Below, in pieces: positions 35,507 to 43,157 of a stretch of DNA of 64,000 nt. The position numbers and the translations under genes were made by a program. The notes under the pieces are model-generated. The model had not been told where the DNA came from and ran no database searches. It saw only the letters and a program-made list of their open reading frames with translations. Source of the DNA: Actinomadura graeca (GTDB lineage Bacteria > Actinomycetota > Actinomycetes > Streptosporangiales > Streptosporangiaceae); assembly GCF_019175365.1 (NCBI RefSeq), contig NZ_CP059572.1, positions 7,254,001 to 7,318,000 of the forward strand, written 5' to 3'. Position 1 is the first letter of the stretch; the number at the start of each line of letters is the position of its first letter.

Positions 35507-35968
35507 TCAGTAGACCGCCACGGCGATGACGAAGCCGATCATCAGGTTGGCGACCGCGAGCAGGATCGCCGCGGGCTCCAGCCGGTCGTCGGCGTCGTCG
35601 GCCATCGTCCCGACGCTGATCCCGACCAGGCGGTCGAAGACCACCGTCGCGACCGTCTGCGCGATGATCCCGACACCGCCGAACACCAGCGTCCTGCTCA
35701 GGCCCTCGGCCAGGTCGCCGCCCGACGCGAAGATCGACATGGCGACGATCATCCCCACGCCGACCGTGGCCGCGCACGCGAGCAGCGTCGCGTTCGGGTT
35801 GCGGTGCTCGCGGATCACCGTGATCAGGCGTCCCGGCGTGGCGAAGTCCGTCATGTAGAAGCCGATGATGAACAGCGCCAGGCCGACTCCGGCGTACGCG
35901 AAGAGCGCTCCGGTCCCCTCCAGGAGGATCTGGCCGAGGCCGTCATCGTTCGCCGCCAGGGTTGTCAT
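35507..35968 (-). CDS. DUF350 (YjfL-like) membrane protein
   Basis: The 153-residue protein has four membrane helices (AYAGVGLALFIIGFYMTD, TLLACAATVGVGMIVAMSIF, LVFGGVGIIAQTVATVVFDRL, ILLAVANLMIGFVIAVAVY), the double two-helix build of DUF350. AAGGAG precedes the ATG at 35968. In E. coli the DUF350 protein YjfL sits beside the glutathionylspermidine-synthase-like YjfC, and here too the GspS-like gene is immediately upstream (85 bases). A joint role in a membrane or envelope amide-ligation system is inferred. Confidence 0.85.
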   Translation of the reverse strand: MTTLAANDDGLGQILLEGTGALFAYAGVGLALFIIGFYMTDFATPGRLITVIREHRNPNATLLACAATVGVGMIVAMSIFASGGDLAEGLSRTLVFGGVGIIAQTVATVVFDRLVGISVGTMADDADDRLEPAAILLAVANLMIGFVIAVAVY

Positions 35969-36053
35969 GGCTCTCCTTAGGGCTGCAAGGGGGGTTTCGG
36001 AGGCTTCAGGGGCCGGAAAAGACCGGCGCACTCTCGGGCTACAGAGGGGGTGG

Positions 36054-37211
36054 CTACAGGGGGATTCGATGTGGGACGAAGGAGGAGGTGTCGTCGGTGA
36101 TGAGGCCCGAGGTCTCGCGGATGCCGACCCCTGCGGATTCGTCCTCGACGACCCATGCGCCGAGCACCGGATGCTCACCGTCGAAGTCGGGCAGCGCGCA
36201 GAACTCCTGGAAAACGAAACCCTCTGCGCCGTAGTCGCCCTGGGTGCGCTGCTCTCGGCCGTCCGGGGTGACGATGCGCATGCTCGCCCCCTCCCGGCCG
36301 AGCAGGGGCTTCTGCACGTACGAGGTGAGGCCCCCGGGTGTGTTCAGGTAGGTGGGCAGCAGATTGGGGTGCCCCGGGAACAACTCCCAGAGCAGCACCA
36401 GCAGCGCCTTGTTCGACAGCACCATCTTCCAGATCGGCTCGATCCACGACGTGGGCGTGCCGGGGATGTGGCGCCCGAACGGCTCGGTGACGAGCCACTC
36501 CCAGGGATAGAGCTTGCAGAGCGTGCGGATCTCCTGCTCGTCCAGATCGACGAACCGCCCGCGGCCGGAGTCCCAGCCGATGTCCTCCATGGCGATGGCC
36601 ACGCCGGGCAGGCCCGCCTCCTCGGCGGTCTCCTGCATGTAGGCGATCGTCATGACCTCTTCACCGGTCTCGTCGCCGTTCGTCCAGGCGAAGTGCGCCG
36701 GTCCTCCGGTCACCCTGGGGGCGATCTCCTTCCAGCGGGCCACCAGCCGCTCGTGGATGGAGTTCCACTGGTCGTCACCCGGATGGACGTCCTGTAGCCA
36801 GTACCACTGGACGATCGAGCTCTCGACGAGGGCGGTCGGGGTGTCGGCGTTGTACTCCAGCAGTTTGGCCGGGCCGTCGCCGTCGTAGCGCAGGTCGAAC
36901 CGGCCGTACAGATGCGGGTCACCGCGCCGCCACGACTCCTCGATCAGCGGCGCGACCCACTCCGGTATGCCGAGGACGTGGTAGCGCCCGGTCGTGACCA
37001 CGTGTTCCACCACCTGCAAGCACATCCGGTGCAGTTCCTCGACGACCTCTTCCAGGGCGAGGACCTCGTCCATGTCGAAGACGTAGTGGACGGACTCGTC
37101 CCAGTAGGGCCGGGACAGGTGTTCGGGGTGCGCGGTCTTGTGGAAGGCCAAGCCCTGCGCCTCGATCTTCTCCGCCCAGCCGTCCCGGGGCGTCGAACGG
37201 GCACGGCGCAC
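36054..37211 (-). CDS. Glutathionylspermidine-synthase-like ATP-grasp ligase
   Basis: The 385-residue protein corresponds to the C-terminal synthetase domain of glutathionylspermidine synthase, the YgiC/YjfC type: GRFDLRYDGDGPAKLLEYNADTPTAL, WNSIHERLV, MEDIGWD, and KPLLGREGASMRIV with the ATP-grasp lysine and loop. It lacks the amidase domain. Actinomycetes generally use mycothiol, not glutathione, so the substrate is probably another peptide or amine. The GTG at 37211 lies four bases after the lipoprotein stop, so the two are co-translated. The upstream reading is Ala/Arg-rich and not family-like. Confidence 0.85.
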   Translation of the reverse strand: MRRARSTPRDGWAEKIEAQGLAFHKTAHPEHLSRPYWDESVHYVFDMDEVLALEEVVEELHRMCLQVVEHVVTTGRYHVLGIPEWVAPLIEESWRRGDPHLYGRFDLRYDGDGPAKLLEYNADTPTALVESSIVQWYWLQDVHPGDDQWNSIHERLVARWKEIAPRVTGGPAHFAWTNGDETGEEVMTIAYMQETAEEAGLPGVAIAMEDIGWDSGRGRFVDLDEQEIRTLCKLYPWEWLVTEPFGRHIPGTPTSWIEPIWKMVLSNKALLVLLWELFPGHPNLLPTYLNTPGGLTSYVQKPLLGREGASMRIVTPDGREQRTQGDYGAEGFVFQEFCALPDFDGEHPVLGAWVVEDESAGVGIRETSGLITDDTSSFVPHRIPL

Positions 37212-37215
37212 CGGA

Positions 37216-37605
37216 TCAGCTCCCGCTCCGGCCGCCGCCGCCGAACCCGCCGCGGCTGAGGGTCCGCCCGCTACTGGACTTGACCTTGCCCTTGCTCGGC
37301 CGGAAGCTGCTGCCGCCCGACGCGAAGCCGCTGGAGTCGCGCTTGCCGCCGTAGTACCAGAAGTACCGGTTGTAGGACGAGCTACGCCCACGGTCGATGT
37401 CGTCCGCGTCGCAGAGGCCATCCGAGACCACCCTGTAGCCGCCCTGGGCCTTGCCGATCACCGGGGCGCTGCGGTCCACGCAGTACGCGGTGGTCGACTT
37501 GGACCCGCAGGCGACCAGGGTGAGCGACAGCGCGCTCAGCATCCCGACCTTCACGGCGCGGGAACTGAGCCGGCGAGTGGGCTCCTGTGGGGGCAAGGAG
37601 AACAC
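37216..37605 (-). CDS. Ser/Gly-rich lipoprotein beside GspS-like ligase (YgiB-like role)
   Basis: A signal segment VKVGMLSALSLTLVAC gives a lipobox at the cysteine. The mature protein is short, with YCVDRSAPVIGKA, a second cysteine pair member (GLCDADD), YNRYFWYYGGK, and a Ser/Gly/Arg tail ending GGFGGGGRSGS. E. coli pairs the GspS-like YgiC and YjfC with small DUF1190 lipoproteins (YgiB, YjfM); composition and position agree, though homology is not proven. The start is uncertain: GTG 37605, GTG 37554 or ATG 37695, none with a good ribosome site. The flexible Gly-rich C-terminus could be a ligation substrate (inference). Confidence 0.65.
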   Translation of the reverse strand: MFSLPPQEPTRRLSSRAVKVGMLSALSLTLVACGSKSTTAYCVDRSAPVIGKAQGGYRVVSDGLCDADDIDRGRSSSYNRYFWYYGGKRDSSGFASGGSSFRPSKGKVKSSSGRTLSRGGFGGGGRSGS

Positions 37606-37827
37606 GTCCTTCGAAACGATGCGGCGAGCTTCCGGAAGGTTCCGGACTGCATGGTCGGACGCCTCGAACAGAAGGAATCCGGTATGCGGAGCCATAGCCT
37701 AGGGGCGGCTGACATGCGACGGAAGGGACGCACGTTCCGGTTCCGTCACATCCTCAAAGCAGCAGCCGACCGCACCGTAAACAGGACCGGTCTCCAGTAC
37801 CGGGCTTCGATGGACGCCCGCCGGACG

Positions 37828-38697
37828 TCAGTCCGGGACGGGCAGGTGCGCGTAAAGGTCCATGGCATCCACGGACGTGGGCAGATCACTGACCTGCCCG
37901 TCGCCGACCTCCACCACACGCCACGCACCGTCCGTGCGACGCGCGAGGTCGGTGGTGATGAACCGGCAACCGAGCGCGCGGACGGCCGGGGCGACGCCGG
38001 TGAGGTCGGGATCCGGTTCCACCTCCGGGCTGTCGGGGTGCGGCCCCACCAGGGCGGGTTCCCCGTCCACCCACCACACACGCGCCTCGCCCTCGCCGTC
38101 GTACGGCTCGTACTCGCGCACGACGAGGCCGCCCGCGAGATGGTCGTCCTGCAAGGCGATCATCTTGGCGGCGATGTCGTGCAGCTGGACGAGGTTCTTC
38201 ACGTCCGGCACGTAGCACGCCTCGTCCCACTCGTGCTTGCGCGACTTCACGTAGTCCTTGATGACACCGGGTCCGCCGGGCAGCGGCCGGACCAGCTCGC
38301 TCAGCTCGTTCAGGTCGCCCGGATCCTGGCCGGCCGTCAGCGGGCGCCAGACGCTGTGCGGGGTCAGGCCCGCGAACGTGTCGTGCCAGCCCGGCAGCTC
38401 GTGCGCCCGCCGGTAGTCGTCCGGGTGGGTCAGCAGCAACGTCCCGCGCTGCTTCATGGCGACCGCCGCCGCGGCGTACTCGGCGGCCGTCAGCATCCAG
38501 CCGCGGTACCAGACGGGGCCCATGTCGGCCGGCACCGCGCGCACCGCCGCCTCCACGTCCCCGCGCCGCAGCGCGTCGTGGTCGAGCAGGGCGATCTCGC
38601 CGTAGTGGTCCCGCACGGCCGCCGCCTCGCGGGAGAAGTGCGGGTCAACGCGCCGTGGGTGGAGCGGATCGACGCAGAAGAGGACGGTCAGCGTCAT
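37828..38697 (-). CDS. ATP-grasp domain protein
   Basis: The 289-residue protein has an ATP-grasp fold: PGVIKDYVKSRKHEWDEACYV supplies the nucleotide lysine, LVVREYEPY the hinge, and VVEVGDGQVSDLP the metal-binding strand. The N-terminal part (VLFCVDPLHPRRVDPHF) is family-specific (DUF4343-like). GGAGGG lies seven bases before the ATG. It lies at the head of the minus-strand cluster, 222 bases upstream of the lipoprotein gene, giving two ATP-grasp enzymes in one neighbourhood. The substrate is unknown. Confidence 0.78.
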   Translation of the reverse strand: MTLTVLFCVDPLHPRRVDPHFSREAAAVRDHYGEIALLDHDALRRGDVEAAVRAVPADMGPVWYRGWMLTAAEYAAAAVAMKQRGTLLLTHPDDYRRAHELPGWHDTFAGLTPHSVWRPLTAGQDPGDLNELSELVRPLPGGPGVIKDYVKSRKHEWDEACYVPDVKNLVQLHDIAAKMIALQDDHLAGGLVVREYEPYDGEGEARVWWVDGEPALVGPHPDSPEVEPDPDLTGVAPAVRALGCRFITTDLARRTDGAWRVVEVGDGQVSDLPTSVDAMDLYAHLPVPD

Positions 38698-38789
38698 GAT
38701 GGAACCCTCCGTGGACGGCGCCAGCGTACGGTGTCCGGACCAACATACGCACGGAGATTCCGGCCCAAATAGGCGTGCGGGACGTTGAT

Positions 38790-38803
38790 CGAACTGATGT
38801 TCG
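38790..38803. promoter_or_regulatory. LexA (SOS) box upstream of recA
   Basis: CGAACTGATGTTCG matches the Gram-positive/actinobacterial LexA consensus CGAAC-N4-GTTCG exactly. It lies 134 bases before the recA ATG and about 90 bases upstream of the divergent ATP-grasp start. Confidence 0.8.
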
Positions 38804-38937
38804 GTAAGCTGTCCGGGTCCGCGGCGCCGTCCACAACCGCGCCGGGGGTTCGAAAGTGTCGGCGGCCCGCCGTAACGTCGCCCTCGACATCGCAGTCAGC
38901 GGCCGAGAGCCGGCAGTCACGACGAGAAGGACATCTG

Positions 38938-40080
38938 ATGGCAGCGAACGACCGGGAGAAGGCTCTCGAGACCGCACTCGCCCAGATCGAGAGGCAGTTC
39001 GGCAAGGGCTCGGTCATGCGGATGGGCGAGGAGGCCCGGGCGCCGGTCGAGGTGATCCCCACCGGGGCCATCGCCCTCGACATCGCGCTCGGCATCGGCG
39101 GCCTGCCCCGCGGCCGGGTCGTCGAGGTGTACGGCCCCGAGGGCTCGGGCAAGACCTCCGTCGCGCTGCACGCGGTGGCCAGCGTCCAGAAGAAGGGCGG
39201 CATCGCCGCGTTCGTCGACGCCGAGCACGCCCTCGACCCCGAGTACGCGACCAGGCTCGGCGTCGACATCGACGCCCTGCTGGTCTCCCAGCCCGACACC
39301 GGCGAGCAGGCCCTGGAGATCACCGACATGCTGATCCGCTCCGGCGCGATCGACATCGTCGTCATCGACTCCGTCGCCGCGCTCGTCCCCCGCGCCGAGA
39401 TCGAGGGCGAGATGGGCGACAGCCACGTCGGCCTCCAGGCGCGCCTCATGTCGCAGGCGCTGCGCAAGCTCACCGGCGCGATCAACCAGACCCGGACCAC
39501 CGCCATCTTCATCAACCAGCTCCGCGAGAAGGTCGGCGTCATGTTCGGCTCCCCGGAGACCACCACCGGCGGCCGCGCGCTGAAGTTCTACGCCTCCGTC
39601 CGCCTGGACATCCGCCGCATCGAGACCCTCAAGGACGGCACCGAGGCCGTCGGCAACCGCGTCCGGGTCAAGGTCGTCAAGAACAAGATGGCCCCGCCCT
39701 TCCGCGTCGCCGACTTCGACCTCCTCTACGGCCTCGGCATCAGCCGCGAGGGCGGCCTGATCGACCTCGGCGTGGAGCACGGCTTCGTCCGCAAGTCCGG
39801 CGCCTGGTACACCTACGACGGCGACCAGCTCGGCCAGGGCAAGGAGAACGCCCGCAACTTCCTCAAGGCCAACCCCGACATGGCGGACGGCATCGAGAAG
39901 AAGATCAAGGAGAAGCTGGGCATCGGCCCGAAGGTCGACAAGGAGGCCGAGCCCGCGGCCCCCGGCGCGGCGCCCGGCGCGGCGCCCGCCGCACCGGCGG
40001 CCCCGCCCGCGCCCGCCCCCGCCGTCAAGAGCACCGCCGGGAAGAAGTCCGCCAAAGTGGTCAAATCGGGTGATTCCTGA
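38938..40080 (+). CDS. recA: Recombinase RecA
   Basis: RecA forms the strand-exchange filament and triggers LexA cleavage. The 380-residue protein has Walker A GPEGSGKT at residues 66-73, the MAW motif [20 protein letters not shown], and loop L2 region [22 protein letters not shown]. It is uninterrupted, with no intein, unlike M. tuberculosis RecA. The C-terminal tail is unusually Ala/Pro-rich ([20 protein letters not shown]) before a basic end. AGAAGG precedes the ATG. It is controlled by the SOS box and followed by recX. Confidence 0.97.
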   Translation: MAANDREKALETALAQIERQFGKGSVMRMGEEARAPVEVIPTGAIALDIALGIGGLPRGRVVEVYGPEGSGKTSVALHAVASVQKKGGIAAFVDAEHALDPEYATRLGVDIDALLVSQPDTGEQALEITDMLIRSGAIDIVVIDSVAALVPRAEIEGEMGDSHVGLQARLMSQALRKLTGAINQTRTTAIFINQLREKVGVMFGSPETTTGGRALKFYASVRLDIRRIETLKDGTEAVGNRVRVKVVKNKMAPPFRVADFDLLYGLGISREGGLIDLGVEHGFVRKSGAWYTYDGDQLGQGKENARNFLKANPDMADGIEKKIKEKLGIGPKVDKEAEPAAPGAAPGAAPAAPAAPPAPAPAVKSTAGKKSAKVVKSGDS

Positions 40081-40264
40081 CGGCGAATCCCCCGATACGG
40101 GTGACTCTTGACGAAGAGTAAGCGATGATCTCGTGTGTAGGGCGGCGGCGCCTTACCCGGCACCGGCCTGCCGGTGGACGGACCTTCCCCGATGGCGCCG
40201 CCGCTCCCATGGGCCCGGGCGCCGAGCCGGCCAGGCTCGGCGGCCGGGGCACCCGGCGGCGGCC

Positions 40265-40870
40265 ATGACCGGCCGCACCGGAGGGCGTGACGTCGAAAGG
40301 CGCGGCGTCGAAAGGCGCGGCGCCGGGGGGAAGGCCGCCGGAGGAAAGGCCGCCGGGGGGCGGCCCGCCGACCCGGAGGCGGCGGCGCGGGAGCTGTGCC
40401 TGCGGCTGCTCTCGGCCTCCCCACGTACCCGGGCGCAACTCGCGGACGCCCTGCGGCGCAAGGACGTCCCGGACGAGGTGGCCGATCGCGTCCTGTCCCG
40501 CTTCACCGACGCCGGGCTCATCGACGACGAGGCGTTCGCGCGGTCCTGGGTCCAATCCCGGCACACGGGCCGCGGCCTCGCCCGGCGCGCCCTGGCCGCC
40601 GAGCTCCGCCGCCGCGGCGTGGCCGACGAGACCGTCAGCGACGCCGTCGACTCCCTGGACCCGGCCCAGGAGGAGCGGACCGCCCGCGCCCTGATCGACC
40701 GCAGGCTCCGCGCCACCCGCGACCTGGACCCCGTCAAACGCACCCGCCGCCTGATCGGCCTCCTGGCCCGCAAGGGCTACTCCCCGGCCCTCTCCTATCG
40801 CGTGGTCAACGAGGCCCTGGCCGAAGAGGGCGTCACCCTGGAAGACCTCCCCGAACCACCCCCCGATTGA
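40265..40870 (+). CDS. recX: RecA regulator RecX
   Basis: RecX caps or inhibits RecA filaments. The 201-residue protein has three-helix repeats typical of the family: CLRLLSASPRTRAQLADALR, FARSWVQSRHTGRGLARRAL and ALIDRRLRATRDLDPVKR. The N-terminus carries a repeat (VERRGVERRG, then AGGKAAGGKAAGG) encoded by the perfect 15-base duplication CGTCGAAAGGCGCGG at 40291-40320. The start ATG 40265 lies 184 bases after recA. It is expected to share the recA transcript. Confidence 0.9.
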   Translation: MTGRTGGRDVERRGVERRGAGGKAAGGKAAGGRPADPEAAARELCLRLLSASPRTRAQLADALRRKDVPDEVADRVLSRFTDAGLIDDEAFARSWVQSRHTGRGLARRALAAELRRRGVADETVSDAVDSLDPAQEERTARALIDRRLRATRDLDPVKRTRRLIGLLARKGYSPALSYRVVNEALAEEGVTLEDLPEPPPD

Positions 40871-41480
40871 AGAACCCCACGGCCCTTCCTCCAGCCTCCT
40901 CACCTCACGCACCCTCGCCTCGCGCACGCCCCCCGCTCCGCACGCCCTCGCCTTTGACGCACGTGTCACCTCACACGCCTCGCGCTCTCACACGATGCCC
41001 GACATCCCACCGCGCGCCCCCGCCTCAGGGGGTGCTCCTCACTCACGGCCCGCTCCGACCTCCGGGAAGTGACATACCGGAGGTGGCACAAGGATGAGCG
41101 GAGGGTGAGTTCGCCCAGACCCCGCCCCGGCTTCGGCGGGCAGGCAGACAGGGGTGCGCGGTGTCAAGGAGGGCGGTAAGTAAGGAGTCACGCGGGCGTT
41201 CGGTTAGTCCGGAATGCCCGAGGGTTGCTTGCTCATTACCTCTATGCCGCTTACCGTTACGGCAGTGAGGAGTTACTCCGCGTCTCGCGGATTGCTATAC
41301 GGCCGAGTACGTTCGAGCAGCTGAGAGGCACAAGAGGCGGGATCGTTGGCCGGATTCGGCCGAGTTACCGGGGAGGTGCGCGCCGCCGTCCGGTGATGAC
41401 GCGCGCCCCGGCCGTGCGCGAGTAAGTCCTCGCATGGAGGGCCCCGACGGGCGGGCCCGCGGCGAGGAAGGATCTGCCTC
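40871..41480. other. 610-base intergenic region between recX and rny
   Basis: No convincing gene. The first 170 bases are C-rich and purine-poor on the plus strand. The second half is AT-richer (around 41180-41340) with possible promoter-like stretches near TTGCTTGCTCATTACC. A 66-codon open frame at 41225 has TTA, ATA and AGA codons untypical of this genome and is rejected. It probably holds the rny promoter and a long 5' leader. Confidence 0.5.
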
Positions 41481-43052
41481 ATGGAGAGCGTCCTGCTGGG
41501 TGCAGCGCTGCTGGTGACCCTGGTCGCTCTCGTCATCGTCGTCCTCCGCCGGCCCGGCATGCCGGGCCGGGCGGCGGCGGAGATGGCCCGGGCGCACAGC
41601 GAGGCGGACGAGGCGCGGGCCAGGGCCGAGCGGGACGCGCAAGCCGTCCTGGAGAAGGCCGAGGGGCAGGCGCGGCGGATCGCGGCGGAGACGCGCGCGG
41701 AGCTGGAGGAGGAGGGCCGGGCCCTCCGGGAGGACCTGCGGACGCTCAGGGAGGATCTGGAGCGCCGGGAGAGCCGCCTCGCCGAGCGGGAGCAGCGCCT
41801 GGACGGGGAGTTCCGGCGGCTGGAGGAGTGGTCCGGCCGTCTCGCCGAGGGCAAGCGGGCGCTGGAGGGCCGCAAGCAGGAGCTGGCCAAGGTCGAGGAG
41901 GAGCGGCGGCAGGTCCTGGAGCGCGCGGCGGGGCTCACCGCCGAGCAGGCCAAGGGCGAACTGGTCACCGCGATCGAGAACCAGGCCAAGCGCGAGGCCA
42001 TCCCGATCACCCGGGAGATCGAGAACTCGGCGCGGGCCGAGGGCGAGAAGCGCGCCCGCAAGATCGTGACGCTGGCGATCCAGCGGGTCGCGAGCGAGCA
42101 GACCGCCGAGTCGGTGGTGTCGGTGCTGCACCTTCCGAGCGACGAGATGAAAGGCCGCATCATCGGGCGCGAGGGACGCAACATCCGCGCCTTCGAGACG
42201 ACCACCGGCGTGAACCTCATCATCGACGACACCCCCGAGGCGGTCCTGCTGAGCTGCTTCGACCCGGTGCGCCGGGAGGTCGGCAGGCTGACCCTGGAGA
42301 AGCTCGTCCTGGACGGGCGCATCCACCCGCAGCGGATCGAGGAGATCTACGAGCGCAGCAAGAGCGACGTCGAGCAGCTGTGCGTGCGGGCGGGCGAGGA
42401 CGCGCTGGTCGAGGTCGGCATCGCCGACATGCACCCGGAGCTCATCGCCCTGCTGGGCCAGCTCCGCTACAGGACGTCCTACGGGCAGAACGTCCTGAAG
42501 CACCTGATCGAGTCCGCGCACATCGCCGGGATCATGGCGAGCGAGCTGCGGCTGCCCGTGGACGTGGCCAAGCGGTGCACGCTGCTGCACGACATCGGCA
42601 AGGCGCTCACCCATGAGGTGGAGGGCAGTCACGCGCTGATCGGAGCGGAGATCGCGCGCCGCTACGGCGAGGACGAGGACGTGGTCCACGCGATCGAGGC
42701 GCACCACAACGAGGTCGAGGTGCGGACGGTGGAGGCCGTGCTCACCCAGGCCGCGGACGCCGTCAGCGGCAGCCGCCCGGGCGCGCGCAGGGAGTCCCTG
42801 GAGGCGTACGTCAAGCGGCTGGAGCGGCTGGAGGAGATCGCCCGGGACAGGCACGAGGGCGTGGAGAAGGTCTTCGCGATGCAGGCGGGCCGGGAGATCC
42901 GTGTGATGGTGAAGCCCGACTCGGTGGACGACATCCAGGCGCAGGTCATCGCGCGGGACATCGCGAAGCAGGTCGAGGACGAGCTGACCTACCCGGGGCA
43001 GATCCGCGTGACCGTGGTGCGGGAGTCACGGGCCATCGAGTTCGCCCGCTGA
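41481..43052 (+). CDS. rny: Ribonuclease Y
   Basis: This is a membrane-anchored endoribonuclease that starts mRNA decay. The 523-residue protein has a single N-terminal span (LLGAALLVTLVALVIVVL), a long coiled coil (about residues 35-200), a KH RNA-binding domain (MKGRIIGREGRNIRAFETTTG near 225) and the HD catalytic domain (LLHDIGKALTHEVEGSHALIG near 371). All are intact. GAGGAAGGA precedes the ATG. RNase Y is patchy in actinobacteria and here coexists with RNase J. Confidence 0.95.
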   Translation: MESVLLGAALLVTLVALVIVVLRRPGMPGRAAAEMARAHSEADEARARAERDAQAVLEKAEGQARRIAAETRAELEEEGRALREDLRTLREDLERRESRLAEREQRLDGEFRRLEEWSGRLAEGKRALEGRKQELAKVEEERRQVLERAAGLTAEQAKGELVTAIENQAKREAIPITREIENSARAEGEKRARKIVTLAIQRVASEQTAESVVSVLHLPSDEMKGRIIGREGRNIRAFETTTGVNLIIDDTPEAVLLSCFDPVRREVGRLTLEKLVLDGRIHPQRIEEIYERSKSDVEQLCVRAGEDALVEVGIADMHPELIALLGQLRYRTSYGQNVLKHLIESAHIAGIMASELRLPVDVAKRCTLLHDIGKALTHEVEGSHALIGAEIARRYGEDEDVVHAIEAHHNEVEVRTVEAVLTQAADAVSGSRPGARRESLEAYVKRLERLEEIARDRHEGVEKVFAMQAGREIRVMVKPDSVDDIQAQVIARDIAKQVEDELTYPGQIRVTVVRESRAIEFAR

Positions 43053-43103
43053 TCCCGCCGTGCTGATTGCACCGTGCTGATTGCACCGTGCTGATCCCGC
43101 CGT
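43048..43103 (+). repeat. Four tandem 14-base units across the rny stop codon
   Basis: GCTGATCCCGCCGT, GCTGATTGCACCGT, GCTGATTGCACCGT, GCTGATCCCGCCGT follow one another without gaps in an A-B-B-A order. The rny stop TGA lies in the first unit, and each unit repeats a TGA. Confidence 0.85.
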
Positions 43104-43111
43104 GCGCGGGT

Positions 43112-43150
43112 CCCGTCCGCCAGCGGGTGTTCCTCCCGGTGACGGACGGG
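43112..43150. terminator. Hairpin between convergent rny and S9 peptidase genes
   Basis: CCCGTCCG (43112-43119) pairs with CGGACGGG (43143-43150), with an inner CGGG/CCCG pair. It lies midway between the two stop codons and could serve both strands. Confidence 0.55.
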
Positions 43151-43157
43151 GCGGACG

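Noticed and set aside
41225..41425. 66-codon open frame in the recX-rny gap
   Set aside because: TTG start, no ribosome site, and TTA, ATA and AGA codons unlike neighbouring genes; no recognisable protein pattern.
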